Origin: Ruegeria lacuscaerulensis
GTDB lineage: Bacteria > Pseudomonadota > Alphaproteobacteria > Rhodobacterales > Rhodobacteraceae
Length of the DNA: 64,000 nucleotides
NCBI RefSeq assembly: GCF_013033355.1
Contig: NZ_WQDY01000006.1
Location: 1 to 64,000 of the forward strand
Direction: 5' to 3'
Shown: positions 34,663 through 44,027 of the stretch, piece after piece
Layout of the letters: every line of letters starts with the position of its first letter
Numbering within the stretch: the stretch's first letter is position 1
Notes under the pieces: model-generated
Seen by the model: the letters and a program-made list of their open reading frames with translations, nothing else
Told to the model about the DNA's origin: nothing
The model's database searches: none
Program-made: the position numbers and the translations under genes

Positions 34663-35769
34663 ATGTTTAATATTGATCTGAAGAAAGTTGCGCTGTCGGC
34701 CACCGCCGTCACTGCCCTGAGCGCCGGAGCCGCCGCGGCACAGGAAGCCTGCACAAACTACACCGTTTCCGATGGCGACACGATGGCGACCATTGCAATC
34801 GCAGCCTATGGCACATCGAACTACCAGCCGATCTTCAACGCGAACCGCAACATCATCACCAACCCGAACGCTCTGGAACCCGGCCTTGTTCTGGCTCTGC
34901 CCTGTGAAGATGGCAGCCTTCCCAACGGTCAGTCCGCGCAAGAGATCATTGCAGCCGAAGAACAGCGCGCGGCAAGCGTCAAACGTTCGAACGTATATGC
35001 GCCGCCCATCAAAATGGTTGCGGGCAACGGCTGGGAGCCCTTCACCACTGAAGGCCTGAGCGGCGGCGGCATTATGACCCGTCTGGCGACAACCAGCCTA
35101 CAGCGTGCGGGCAACCAGCGTGACTATTCTGTCAGCTTTGTCGATGACTGGTCTTCGCACCTGGAAACTTTGCTGCCACTCGGCGCGTTTGACATTTCGA
35201 TCGCCTGGACTGTGCCGGATTGCACGAACCGCACCTATGAATGGTCCCCCGAAACCGAAGCACGTTGTACGCAATTCGTGGCCTCGGTGCCGGTTTATGA
35301 TGTGGTTGGCGGCTTCTATACCCTGCCCGAAAGTGACTACACAAACGCCACCACTTTCAAAGATTTCGAAGGTGCAACTGTCTGCCGTATGCAGGGTTGG
35401 AGCATGGTCGTTCTTGAAGAAGTTGGCCTGAACTACGACAACACAACTGTGGTTCAACCAAACTCGGCACGCGAATGCCTGGATGCGGTTTTGACCGGTA
35501 CTGCAGATGTCGCCGCATTCGAAGTGGAACTGTTCGCTGCGACCATGAAAGACATGGGCCTGACCTCGAGCGACATCGTAGAAAACCCGTATGTCTCAAC
35601 ACTGTCGTCGATGAGCTTCCTGGCGCACCGCACCAACCCGTTCGCTCGTGAATACATCGCGATGATGAACAAGGGTCTTAACGAGATGCGCGAATCCGGC
35701 GAATGGTACGCGATCATCTCGGATACGTTGCGCGAGCAGAACGAAAAGCTCAACGCAGCGTCCAACTAA
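34663..35769 (+). CDS. Periplasmic LysM protein with type II substrate-binding fold (copy 2)
   Basis: Product of 368 residues. Signal peptide to about residue 26 (ALSAGAAAAQEA), LysM at about 30-85 (YTVSDGDTMATIAIAAYG), then a binding-protein-like domain with FVDDWSSHLETLLPLGAFDISIAW that is clearly paralogous to the preceding gene. It lacks that gene's coiled coil. An AGGATGAGG precedes the ATG. Two hairpins after the stop codon end the operon. The ligand is unknown, and the absence of an ABC permease argues for a sensory or structural role at the cell wall. Confidence 0.8.
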   Translation: MFNIDLKKVALSATAVTALSAGAAAAQEACTNYTVSDGDTMATIAIAAYGTSNYQPIFNANRNIITNPNALEPGLVLALPCEDGSLPNGQSAQEIIAAEEQRAASVKRSNVYAPPIKMVAGNGWEPFTTEGLSGGGIMTRLATTSLQRAGNQRDYSVSFVDDWSSHLETLLPLGAFDISIAWTVPDCTNRTYEWSPETEARCTQFVASVPVYDVVGGFYTLPESDYTNATTFKDFEGATVCRMQGWSMVVLEEVGLNYDNTTVVQPNSARECLDAVLTGTADVAAFEVELFAATMKDMGLTSSDIVENPYVSTLSSMSFLAHRTNPFAREYIAMMNKGLNEMRESGEWYAIISDTLREQNEKLNAASN

Positions 35770-35777
35770 GGCTAAAC

Positions 35778-35811
35778 AAGAAAGGGCCGGTTGAAAAACC
35801 AGCCCTTTCTT
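35778..35811 (+). terminator. Rho-independent terminator after the LysM genes
   Basis: AAGAAAGGGC and GCCCTTTCTT pair, with a further GGTT/AACC above one mismatch and a GAAA loop, starting nine bases after the stop codon. The descending T-rich arm (CCCTTTCTT) supports termination. Confidence 0.8.
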
Positions 35812-35914
35812 AGACTACCCAGCCCCTAAGGGAATCCCCCAATTACCAGACTTTTCTGGAAGTACAGGATGCAGCTAACATACCCGGTGAGGTTTCTACC
35901 TCTCCACTCACTCT

Positions 35915-35947
35915 AAAAGGGGCCGACTTTGGGGGTCGGCCCCTTTT
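35915..35947. terminator. Bidirectional terminator between convergent operons
   Basis: A perfect 13-bp stem (AAAAGGGGCCGAC and its complement) with a seven-base loop lies 50 bases from the stop of the convergent isocitrate dehydrogenase gene. It has A-runs on one side and T-runs on the other, so it can act in both directions. Confidence 0.88.
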
Positions 35948-35996
35948 ACTTTTCTAGTTTCTTTGCGCCTCACGCCATAACGCGGGCCAACCGATG

Positions 35997-38210
35997 TTAA
36001 TCGATCAAACCGTTCAAAGTTGCGCTCGGGCGCATAACCTTTGCGGTCTTAGCCGGATCGGTGTGATAGTACCCACCCAGATCAGCAGCGCTGCCTTGCG
36101 CGGATGCCAGTTCCGCCAGGATCGTCTCTTCTCCGTCTGCAAGTGCCGTCGCCAATGGTGCAAATTCGGCGGCCAGTTCGGCATCGTCCGATTGCGCGGC
36201 CAAAGCCTCGGCCCAGTAACGGGCGAACCAGTAGTGGCTGTCGCGGTTGTCGGGCTGGCCAACTTTGCGGCTGGGCGAGCGATTGTGATCCAGAATACCT
36301 TGCGTTGCGGCCTCGGCCGCAGCACCCAGAACGCCTGCCTTGGCGTTGCCTTTGCTGTCGGCCAGGAAGTTCAGCGATTCACCCAGCGCGCAGAATTCAC
36401 CCATCGAGTCCCAGCGCAGGTGGCTTTCCTCGACCAGCTGCTGCACATGTTTTGGGGCCGAACCGCCCGCACCGGTTTCAAACAGGCCGCCGCCATTCAT
36501 CAGTTTGACGATGGACAGCATCTTGGCCGAGGTGCCCAGTTCCAGAATGGGGAACAGGTCGGTCAGATAGTCGCGCAGCACATTTCCGGTGATCGCAATC
36601 GAGTCGTTGCCTGTGGTGATCGTCTCCAGAGATTGACGGGTCGCTTCACGCGGGGCCAGGATCATGAACTTGTCAGCCACGCCAGCCGCCTCAAGCGCCG
36701 GTGTGACGTATTTGATTAGTTCAGCATCATGGGCGCGATTGGCGTCCAGCCAGAAGATCGCTTCGGACCCGGTCAGGCGCTGACGGTCCATGGCCAGCTG
36801 GATCCAGTTCTCGATCGGGGCTTTCTTGACGGTGCAGGACCGCCAGATATCGCCCTGCTCGACGTCGTGCGAATGCAGCGTCTCGCCATTGGCCAGAACG
36901 ATACGGATAGTGCCGTCGGCAGGTGCCTGGAACGTGGTCGGGTGGCTGCCGTATTCCTCAGCCTTCTGCGCCATCAGGCCCACATTGGCGACCGCACCGG
37001 CAGTGGCCGGGTTCAGCGCGCCATTGGCTTTGAAAAAGTTGATCGTCTCGTCATAGACGGGTGCATAACAACGGTCGGGGATCACGCAGTTGGTGTCACC
37101 TTTGGCACCGGCCTCATCCCAGCCTTTACCGCCCGCGCGGATCACGGCGGGCATTGAGGCGTCGATGATCACGTCCGACGGTACGTGCAGGTTGGTGATG
37201 CCCTTGTCGCTGTCGACCATATACATGGAAGGACGGTCGGCCTTAATCGCGTCGATGGCGGCTACAATCTCGGCATTGTCTTTGACCCGCTCCAGCAGAT
37301 CACCAAGGCCCGAGTTCGGGTTCACACCCAGCGCATCCAGCTCAGCACCAAATTTGTCAAACACCGGAGCCAGCCACGCCTTAACCGCATAGCCGAATAT
37401 AATCGGGTCCGAGACCTTCATCATCGTGGCCTTCATATGCAGCGAGAACATGGTGCCGTCTTTTTTCGTGTCCTCAATGGCCTCAGCAAGAAACGCGGAC
37501 AGAGCTTTGACGGACATGAATGTCGCGTCGGCCACGGTGCCCTCGGCCAGCGGCCAGCCGTCTTTCAGAACGGTGGTGGTGCCGTCTTTGCCCACGAATT
37601 CGATCTTGGCATCGCCTGCCTGGGCGGCGGTGATGGTGGCCGATTTCTCGTTTGCGTAGAAATCATTGCCGGACATGGACGACACTTTGGTTTTGCTGTC
37701 CGAGACCCATTCACCCATCGAATGCGGGTTCTTTTGGGCGTAGTTTTTCACTGCTTTTGCGGCACGACGGTCGCTGTTGCCTTCGCGCAAAACCGGGTTC
37801 ACGGCCGAACCCTTGATGGCGTCATAGCGCGCACGAATGGCCTTTTCTTCGTCGGTCGAAGGTTCTTCGGGATAGTTCGGAATGTCGTAACCCTGTGATT
37901 GCAGCTCTTCGACGGCGGCCACCAGCTGCGGGACCGAGGCCGAGATGTTGGGCAGCTTGATCACGTTGGCTTCGGGGGTTTTCACCAGCTCACCCAAAGC
38001 GGCCAGATCATCGGTGATGCGCTGTGCATCTGTAAGGTTCTCTGGGAAGGTCGCCAAAATGCGCCCGGCCAGAGAAATATCCTTGGTTCCAACGCTCACG
38101 CCCGCGGCGGATGCGAATTTGCGAATGATGGGCAGGAACGAGGCGCTGGCCAGTTCGGGCGCTTCGTCTACAATGGTATACAATATGTCGAAGTCTGATT
38201 TATCTGCCAT
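35997..38210 (-). CDS. icd: Monomeric NADP-dependent isocitrate dehydrogenase
   Basis: Product of 737 residues, the length of the monomeric (type II) IDH family, which is distinct from the 400-residue dimeric enzyme. Recognisable segments include the N-terminal [21 protein letters not shown] and, internally, [32 protein letters not shown], and [16 protein letters not shown]. It oxidatively decarboxylates isocitrate to 2-oxoglutarate in the TCA cycle, giving NADPH. It is a single gene with about 240 bases of upstream space and a shared terminator downstream. Identification is by strong family resemblance. Confidence 0.95.
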   Translation of the reverse strand: MADKSDFDILYTIVDEAPELASASFLPIIRKFASAAGVSVGTKDISLAGRILATFPENLTDAQRITDDLAALGELVKTPEANVIKLPNISASVPQLVAAVEELQSQGYDIPNYPEEPSTDEEKAIRARYDAIKGSAVNPVLREGNSDRRAAKAVKNYAQKNPHSMGEWVSDSKTKVSSMSGNDFYANEKSATITAAQAGDAKIEFVGKDGTTTVLKDGWPLAEGTVADATFMSVKALSAFLAEAIEDTKKDGTMFSLHMKATMMKVSDPIIFGYAVKAWLAPVFDKFGAELDALGVNPNSGLGDLLERVKDNAEIVAAIDAIKADRPSMYMVDSDKGITNLHVPSDVIIDASMPAVIRAGGKGWDEAGAKGDTNCVIPDRCYAPVYDETINFFKANGALNPATAGAVANVGLMAQKAEEYGSHPTTFQAPADGTIRIVLANGETLHSHDVEQGDIWRSCTVKKAPIENWIQLAMDRQRLTGSEAIFWLDANRAHDAELIKYVTPALEAAGVADKFMILAPREATRQSLETITTGNDSIAITGNVLRDYLTDLFPILELGTSAKMLSIVKLMNGGGLFETGAGGSAPKHVQQLVEESHLRWDSMGEFCALGESLNFLADSKGNAKAGVLGAAAEAATQGILDHNRSPSRKVGQPDNRDSHYWFARYWAEALAAQSDDAELAAEFAPLATALADGEETILAELASAQGSAADLGGYYHTDPAKTAKVMRPSATLNGLID

Positions 38211-38449
38211 ATTCTTTTACCTTTTTTAAAGCCTTTCGGGGCGTGCGTTCCAAGAGCTGGCCACTTCTGCGTGGCCAAAGCGGGGCGCGACAAGATTACC
38301 GCCCCAACGGTGACTCTGATTTGACAGGGCCTCCCTTAAATCAGGATCGCCTTGGGATCAATTCCCTATCTGGGGCGCAAATTGACACGGGTGGGTCGAT
38401 TGTTCCGCATCCAGCACGACAAAAACACAAACCGAAGGAAAAAACGCAA

Positions 38450-39610
38450 CTATTGGTCAGTCGATTCCGACACCGGTTTCTCAAGTTGGAAGAAGCTCAT
38501 GTCCCAGGCAACTCGTAGGACATAGTCCTGGACCAACTGATCCAAATGATCTTCGGACCCGGCATAGGCCGCCCATGGAACGGAAAGGCCAGCCGGGGCA
38601 AACAAACAGTTCAAAACCCACATTCGCCCGGCATATCCGAACCTGTGCAGCGCCGATTCCAATTCTGATTTCGCCAAGTCAGGCCTGCCTGCCAAAGCAA
38701 AAAGCCGACCGCTCGATAGCAACTCTCTTTCGCCGCGCCACATATACCAATCAATCGCTGCGTCATACCATCGCGTGAAAAAGGTGCCCTTAACTTTTTC
38801 AACGTCACCCTTCTGAAGGACGGCAAGCTTCTTTATATATTCGATCCCCTTGTTCTCATCACCGATCTTGAGATGAACCAAAGCCGGCCAGTACAAATCT
38901 GATGTTTTGCCCTGCTCTAGCCGCGCAAGGTTATGTGCCGCCTCAAGCGCGCTGTCGCGGTTCCCGGTGTATTTCAGATCGTAAAGCAGTTGAGAGAAGT
39001 ACACCCAGTCTTCGTCCGGCCAGCGATCCTTGGCCTGTTTTAGAAATGCCTCGACCCCGTCAAAGCCGTTCAACTCATAGCTTAGATCCAGCAACTCATA
39101 ACCCGCCCTGCCATAGCCTGAGTCAATCTTCAGGGCCGCTTGCAACCCGCGCCTTGCAGCGTGCGGGCGCCCGTTCCGTCTGTCAAAACCGGATTTGCGG
39201 TACAGGGCAAACAAACTGTCAGGATCTATCTGCAACGCGCTGTCGTAATCCGCTGCTGCCGCCTGAGTGTCACCAAGGGCGTCATAGGCGAACGCGCGTC
39301 TTAAGAATGAATTTGCGTCATTGGGATACACCGCCAAAGCACGAGTGTAATCCGCAACCGCCATGTCAAATTGCCGGTCGCGATAGTACGCCCGCCCTCT
39401 GAATCTAAACAGCGCATTACGATTGGCCTCGGTGGCTCCGTTCCCATTCAACAGCGCCGTACACGCAGACACTGCCTGGGTGTGCTTTGCCTTGCCGCCG
39501 AAACAAGTCAGCGAAAGCTCGGAATAATTGACCGAGGATTGAGACGGCGCGTTTGCTGATAACAGCAGCGCGGTTGCGACAATAAATAGGGCGGCAACCC
39601 GAATTTTCAT
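38450..39610 (-). CDS. Secreted TPR-repeat protein
   Basis: Product of 386 residues. Residues 1-22 look like a Sec signal peptide (AALFIVATALLLSANAPS). TPR repeats run from about 65 to 190 (for example YYRDRQFDMAVADYTRALAVYPNDA, then AFAYDALGDTQAAAADYDSALQIDPDS), and the rest is helical. It is likely a periplasmic scaffold. Two Cys residues near the mature N-terminus could form a disulfide. It reads toward icd but with a 240-base gap, so it need not be co-transcribed. Function unknown. Confidence 0.75.
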   Translation of the reverse strand: MKIRVAALFIVATALLLSANAPSQSSVNYSELSLTCFGGKAKHTQAVSACTALLNGNGATEANRNALFRFRGRAYYRDRQFDMAVADYTRALAVYPNDANSFLRRAFAYDALGDTQAAAADYDSALQIDPDSLFALYRKSGFDRRNGRPHAARRGLQAALKIDSGYGRAGYELLDLSYELNGFDGVEAFLKQAKDRWPDEDWVYFSQLLYDLKYTGNRDSALEAAHNLARLEQGKTSDLYWPALVHLKIGDENKGIEYIKKLAVLQKGDVEKVKGTFFTRWYDAAIDWYMWRGERELLSSGRLFALAGRPDLAKSELESALHRFGYAGRMWVLNCLFAPAGLSVPWAAYAGSEDHLDQLVQDYVLRVAWDMSFFQLEKPVSESTDQ

Positions 39611-39721
39611 GAGGATCCTTTAGCATAGAAAACTTTCCTTAAGGTAGAAATGAGGCCTGCCGCAAAAAAGGTTTGAGCCGTGAAACGGATCGCACGTGAT
39701 GCCTGCAAGGCACGGTGTCGT

Positions 39722-40747
39722 CTAAACGCCCCAAGTGTCGCTTAACCGATACCCGCCTTGCCATGGGTCATCGGGATCCAGCATGTGCTGATGGGTGCCG
39801 GTGATCCAACCCCGGCCGCTGATCTCTGGGATAATTGCAGGTCTGCCTTCCAGATCCGCATGCCCGGTAATGCGGCCTGTGAAACGCGAACCAATGATCG
39901 AAACGGCCTCGAATGTTTGACCAACAGCCAGTTCTCCCTTGGCGGCCATCAAGGCCATTCGAGCCGAGACAGCCGTTCCCGTTGGCGAGCGGTCGATCTT
40001 GCCCGGTTGAATCGCCACGGCAGATTTTCCGGTCAAGCCAGTCGGAGTCGCCTGAACCGGGCCGCAAAACGCGCAGAATGAGATATGGGTCCAATCCGGG
40101 TTCTGAGGGTGGGTAAAACCCAACTGTTCATTCGCAGCGTTGGTAATCGCTACCCCAATGCGCGCGAGATCCCGAGCCTCGTGCGCTACGATATCAAAAC
40201 CCAATGTCGCCGCGTCGACCACGACAAAGCTGTCGCCGCCATATGCTGTGTCAACGACCAGCTCCCCTACACCGGGCACATCCAGTGTAGCGGCAATTCT
40301 GTCCGCGAAACTGGGCAGGTTCCGAACATGAATACGTTGGGCTTTGCCATCGCGACATTCAGCACGAACCCTTACCAGACCTCCCGGCGCTTCCAGCGTC
40401 AGATGCGCTTCCGGCTCTTGCATCGGGATCATACCGCTGTCCAGCAAAACGGTGGCAACGCAGATCGCGTTCGAACCGGACATGGGCGGCGTATCTTCGG
40501 GTTCCATGATGATGAATGCGGCATCCGCCTCGGGATGTTTGGGCGGCACCAAAAGGTTCACGTGGCGAAAGACACCACCGCGGGGTTCATTGAGAACAAA
40601 ATTGCGCAAAGTCTGATCCTGCGCAACGAACGAGCGCTGTTCCCACAGGGTATCTCCGGGCGGGGGCAACACACCCCCTACTATGACGTCACCCACTTCA
40701 CCCTCTGCATGGGCCGATATGACGTGGAGTGTTTTGACGCTGCGCAT
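39722..40747 (-). CDS. Proline racemase-family protein, probable trans-3-hydroxy-L-proline dehydratase-like
   Basis: Product of 341 residues of the proline racemase superfamily. The usual catalytic Cys pair is replaced: the first site reads PPMSGSNA (Ser90), the second DRSPTGTA (Thr256). A Thr at the second site is characteristic of trans-3-hydroxy-L-proline dehydratases, which need only one base, whereas epimerases use Cys or Ser with Cys. A Ser at the first site is less usual for a dehydratase, so the reaction is not certain. It is the last gene of the hydroxyproline operon, nine bases after the D-amino-acid dehydrogenase gene. It would bring 3-hydroxyproline into the same pathway as a pyrroline carboxylate. 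Confidence 0.75.
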   Translation of the reverse strand: MRSVKTLHVISAHAEGEVGDVIVGGVLPPPGDTLWEQRSFVAQDQTLRNFVLNEPRGGVFRHVNLLVPPKHPEADAAFIIMEPEDTPPMSGSNAICVATVLLDSGMIPMQEPEAHLTLEAPGGLVRVRAECRDGKAQRIHVRNLPSFADRIAATLDVPGVGELVVDTAYGGDSFVVVDAATLGFDIVAHEARDLARIGVAITNAANEQLGFTHPQNPDWTHISFCAFCGPVQATPTGLTGKSAVAIQPGKIDRSPTGTAVSARMALMAAKGELAVGQTFEAVSIIGSRFTGRITGHADLEGRPAIIPEISGRGWITGTHQHMLDPDDPWQGGYRLSDTWGV

Positions 40748-40756
40748 TTGACCTCT

Positions 40757-41995
40757 CTAAAATCGAGTAGCCGCGTAAGGCGTCATCGGGATGGGCAGTT
40801 CATCGCCGTCGACCAACCCTGCTACAAGTTCAGCCGTACCCGCAGATTGAGTTAGCCCCAGATGCCCATGCCCAAAGGCGTAGATGACATCAGGTGCGTG
40901 CGCAGCCGCCCCAATGACCGGGATACTATCCGGCAGGGATGGCCTGAAGCCCATCCATTGCGTTCCCCCCGCCGTGTTCAACCCCGGCAGAAATTGAGTC
41001 GCTTTGTTCAGCAGCGTGTCGGCGCGCTTGAAATTAGGAGGCAAAGTCAGCCCACCCAATTCGACCGCACCACCAATGCGCACGCCGCCGTTGATGCGGC
41101 TGGCGACAAACCCATGTCTTGAAAAGGTCAGATGCATCCGCAGATCGAAAGCGCCGGGTGGCAAGGTTGTGTTGTAGCCGCGCTCGGTTTCTAGCGGGAT
41201 ATGGTCGCCCAGTGTTTGCGCCAGATGATGCGACCAGGCACCCGCAGCCACAACAACTTTTGTTGCGTCCAGTGTCCCGTCGTCAACGGTTATCCGCACA
41301 CCATGTTCTAACGGAGTCAACGCGCGAATATTGCGCGTTTCGATCCGCCCCTGCCTTTCACGAAACGATTTGGCCAAATGGTCGACCCACTGCTTTGGGT
41401 CGATCACGTTAAGCCAGTTCGGGGTGAAACCAGCATGGGTGAACCGTCGACTAAGTCCCGGCTGTTTCTCGGCGATCGCCTCGGGTGTCTCAAGCAGTTC
41501 AAATTCGATTCCGTGCGCGCGTCTAAGATCCCAGGTTGGCAGGCTGGCGCGATATTCGGTCTGGGACTCATACAATTGCAGTTGCCCATCGCGCTGCATC
41601 ATCTCTTCGCCATTGACAGAAGGGATCAGTCGCTCCAGAGCGGCGCTGGAAATCTTCATAAGGTTCGACTGCGCGCCCAACAAATCCGTATAGCGCGACG
41701 GCTGGCTAGCTCGCCAAAAGCGATACATCCAAGGTGCAATCTTGAACGCATAGGCTGGAGGTATCGACAACGGGCCCAGTGGGTCCAGCAACCATTTCGG
41801 CGCTTTGCGCATGATGCCTGGAGTCGCCAGCGGTTCGACCTCGGGGAAGGCAAAAGCCCCGGCATTTCCGGCCGAGGTTTGCGCGGCGACTCCGTCTTTG
41901 TCCAGCACCAGCACCGAGTGTCCCCGGCGCTGTAACTCCAGCGCGGTTGTGATGCCGATGACTCCGGCCCCAATGACAACAACTTGCTGAGTCAT
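40757..41995 (-). CDS. FAD-dependent D-amino acid (D-hydroxyproline) dehydrogenase, DadA type
   Basis: Product of 412 residues. The N-terminal VVVIGAGVIGITTALELQRRG is a Rossmann FAD site, and the DAO fold continues to the C-terminal DVIYAFGHGHLGLTQSAG, which contacts the flavin. In a cluster with 4-hydroxyproline epimerase and a DapA-family deaminase it most likely oxidises cis-4-hydroxy-D-proline to pyrroline-4-hydroxy-2-carboxylate, passing electrons to the respiratory chain. The start overlaps the epimerase stop by four bases. A general DadA role on D-alanine is the alternative. Confidence 0.88.
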   Translation of the reverse strand: MTQQVVVIGAGVIGITTALELQRRGHSVLVLDKDGVAAQTSAGNAGAFAFPEVEPLATPGIMRKAPKWLLDPLGPLSIPPAYAFKIAPWMYRFWRASQPSRYTDLLGAQSNLMKISSAALERLIPSVNGEEMMQRDGQLQLYESQTEYRASLPTWDLRRAHGIEFELLETPEAIAEKQPGLSRRFTHAGFTPNWLNVIDPKQWVDHLAKSFRERQGRIETRNIRALTPLEHGVRITVDDGTLDATKVVVAAGAWSHHLAQTLGDHIPLETERGYNTTLPPGAFDLRMHLTFSRHGFVASRINGGVRIGGAVELGGLTLPPNFKRADTLLNKATQFLPGLNTAGGTQWMGFRPSLPDSIPVIGAAAHAPDVIYAFGHGHLGLTQSAGTAELVAGLVDGDELPIPMTPYAATRF

Positions 41996-42924
41996 AACTG
42001 AATGCCGTTGCGGAACGAATCAGCTGCGGCAAAAATCAAATTGGCCTGAGCCATTATATGAGCCTGCCCGGTAATCGAAGGGATAACTCCACCTTCGTGG
42101 CCAGGCTGATACGACAGGCGATACGTGCTACCAATAATGCTTTGTTGAACGATTTCCTCGCCTGGGACCAAAGCACCATCTGCCGCCATACAAGCCAACA
42201 GGGCCGAGCATCCCGTCCCGCAAGGCGAACGGTCATAATTGTCGTCCGGGCACAGCACAAAGTTGCGGCTGTGAAGATCCGGGTCGATTGGCGTGTCCTG
42301 AAGGATGACATGATCAATCAGCTCGCCCTTTTCGCCCCCGATGCCCTGAGCGATCGACGCCTTGCGGATGGCAACAGTCAGATCGGTCAACGCGCGAATT
42401 CTGTCAGACGTTACGGGGATCGGGCTGGGATCAACGATAAAGAACCAATTGCCCCCGTAGGCAACGTCGCCCACGATTTCACCGTGGCCCGGTACGCTTA
42501 TTGTCACGTCACTATGGACCCGTCGGCTTTCGATATTTCTGACTGTCACAGTGTTTTCGTCATGCAAAGTAACCGCCACTACACCGGCAGGAGTTTCAAT
42601 TCGGTGCTCTCCGACATCAATGCGACCCAGATGAGCCAGTGTAACCGCCAGCCCGATTGTGCCGTGGCCACACATGCCCAACACCGCATCCACGTCGAAA
42701 TAGATCACACCAGTCACGCAGGTCGGGTCGACCGGTTCAACCAACAAAGCACCGACCATTGCCGGTTGTCCACGAGGTTCAAGAAGGACGGAGCGATAGA
42801 ACTCTCTATGATCGGACTCCAACCTCCGTGCACGGTCAGCCAATGGACCAGTCCCCAGATCCGGCGCGCCGTCAAGGATGACCCGCGTGGGCTCCCCGCC
42901 GGTATGGCTGTCGATCACATGCAT
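41992..42924 (-). CDS. 4-hydroxyproline 2-epimerase (proline racemase family)
   Basis: Product of 310 residues. Both catalytic cysteines are present: Cys85 in MCGHGTIG and Cys235 in DRSPCGTGCS. It epimerises trans-4-hydroxy-L-proline to cis-4-hydroxy-D-proline without cofactor. The length and the operon (DadA-like oxidase, DapA-family deaminase) favour this over proline racemase. It overlaps the deaminase gene by ten bases upstream and the oxidase gene by four downstream. Confidence 0.9.
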   Translation of the reverse strand: MHVIDSHTGGEPTRVILDGAPDLGTGPLADRARRLESDHREFYRSVLLEPRGQPAMVGALLVEPVDPTCVTGVIYFDVDAVLGMCGHGTIGLAVTLAHLGRIDVGEHRIETPAGVVAVTLHDENTVTVRNIESRRVHSDVTISVPGHGEIVGDVAYGGNWFFIVDPSPIPVTSDRIRALTDLTVAIRKASIAQGIGGEKGELIDHVILQDTPIDPDLHSRNFVLCPDDNYDRSPCGTGCSALLACMAADGALVPGEEIVQQSIIGSTYRLSYQPGHEGGVIPSITGQAHIMAQANLIFAAADSFRNGIQL

Positions 42925-43874
42925 TCAGCAATCACTCCACCCTGTTTCGACCAGTTTGCGAACCATGCACCGAACAGCGCGTATTGCTGTTCGCAATAGT
43001 TGCGTTGTGCATCTGTTAGTTCATCTGTTTCGTTGAAGTGCAGACGGTATTCCTCTTCCCCGTTCAGAACCAGCAGGTGTTTGTAGTAGAGCACCAGATC
43101 CGGCCCTTCGTCAAAGCTGGACAATACATGAATGGCCTCGGTCAGCTCTTGTGCGCGTTGGCGGGCTTCCGCGTGGCCTTTGGCTGCCTTTTTAGACAAC
43201 GCGGCCAGCAATAGCGCTTCGCGCGGCAATGCAGTCCCAATCCCGGTGATCGAGCCGGTGGCACCGCAATTGACAAAACCGTGGTAAACCTCGGTATCAA
43301 CCCCGACCATAAGCGTGACTTGATCGTCTTGGCTGGTGATGTTTTCAGCCGCATATCGCAGGGCAGCCTTGCCCCCGAACTCTTTGAAACCGATCAGGTT
43401 GGGATGTTCCGCGCGCAAAGCAAAGAACAGGTCAGCGCGCGTTGCGAACCCATAATAGGGACTATTGTAAATAATCGCGGGCACGTCGGGCGCGGCACTC
43501 AGGATCGCTTTGAAGTGGTTCCGCTGCGCAGTCGGAGAGCTACCACGGGTCAGAACACGTGGGATCACCATCAGCCCCACAGCTCCGACTTTTTGTGCGT
43601 GGGCGGCATGGTCAACAGCGGACTTGGTGTTGATTGCCCCGGTGCCGACAACGACGGGCAGACCGGCAGCGACCAGACGCTCTACCCCTTCCATGCGTTG
43701 GGCATCAGTCAACAGCGGCCAATCCCCCATCGAGCCGCAATAGACAACCGCCGACATGCCTGCGTCGATCATCTGACGTCCTTTGCGAACCAAAGCGTCA
43801 AAATCCGGCTGGCGATCCGCTGTGCATGGGGTCATGAGCGCGGGCATAGTGCCGGTAAAAACGTTGGTGGCCAT
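42915..43874 (-). CDS. DapA-family pyrroline-4-hydroxy-2-carboxylate deaminase
   Basis: Product of 319 residues of the DHDPS/NAL family. The Schiff-base Lys164 (NLIGFKEFGG) and the catalytic Tyr136 (PAIIYNSPYYG) are both seen, and the N-terminal GTMPALMTPCTADR is typical. In hydroxyproline operons this family deaminates and dehydrates the cyclic imine to 2-oxoglutarate semialdehyde. The ATG at 43874 was chosen because the 14 residues of a longer reading are not family-like. It is the first gene of its operon. The next enzyme, a semialdehyde dehydrogenase, is not in this operon but one exists at 106-1608. Confidence 0.88.
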   Translation of the reverse strand: MATNVFTGTMPALMTPCTADRQPDFDALVRKGRQMIDAGMSAVVYCGSMGDWPLLTDAQRMEGVERLVAAGLPVVVGTGAINTKSAVDHAAHAQKVGAVGLMVIPRVLTRGSSPTAQRNHFKAILSAAPDVPAIIYNSPYYGFATRADLFFALRAEHPNLIGFKEFGGKAALRYAAENITSQDDQVTLMVGVDTEVYHGFVNCGATGSITGIGTALPREALLLAALSKKAAKGHAEARQRAQELTEAIHVLSSFDEGPDLVLYYKHLLVLNGEEEYRLHFNETDELTDAQRNYCEQQYALFGAWFANWSKQGGVIAECM

Positions 43875-43945
43875 CGGACAATCCTTCGAAAACACAAGTT
43901 TGAGAACGCAGCGCATGCGCTGCTTTTCTTTGCGTTATCGGATAT

Positions 43946-43960
43946 TGGATACAAAATCCA
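43946..43960. promoter_or_regulatory. Possible operator upstream of the hydroxyproline operon
   Basis: TGGAT-ACAAA-ATCCA is a 5-bp inverted repeat about 72 bases before the deaminase ATG, in the only promoter-sized gap of the operon. Its size suits a GntR-type regulator, but no such regulator gene lies beside it. Confidence 0.35.
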
Positions 43961-43973
43961 CACTCAAATAGCT

Positions 43974-44003
43974 AAAAAGGCGTCGAACTCAATGCACGAC
44001 GCC
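43974..44003 (-). terminator. Rho-independent terminator of the IclR-ATPase unit
   Basis: On the minus strand GGCGTCG and CGACGCC form a 7-bp stem followed directly by TTTTT, 24 bases after the ABC ATPase stop codon. It separates that unit from the hydroxyproline operon downstream. Confidence 0.82.
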
Positions 44004-44027
44004 CTTCTAGCCCAAAATCTACAAAGA

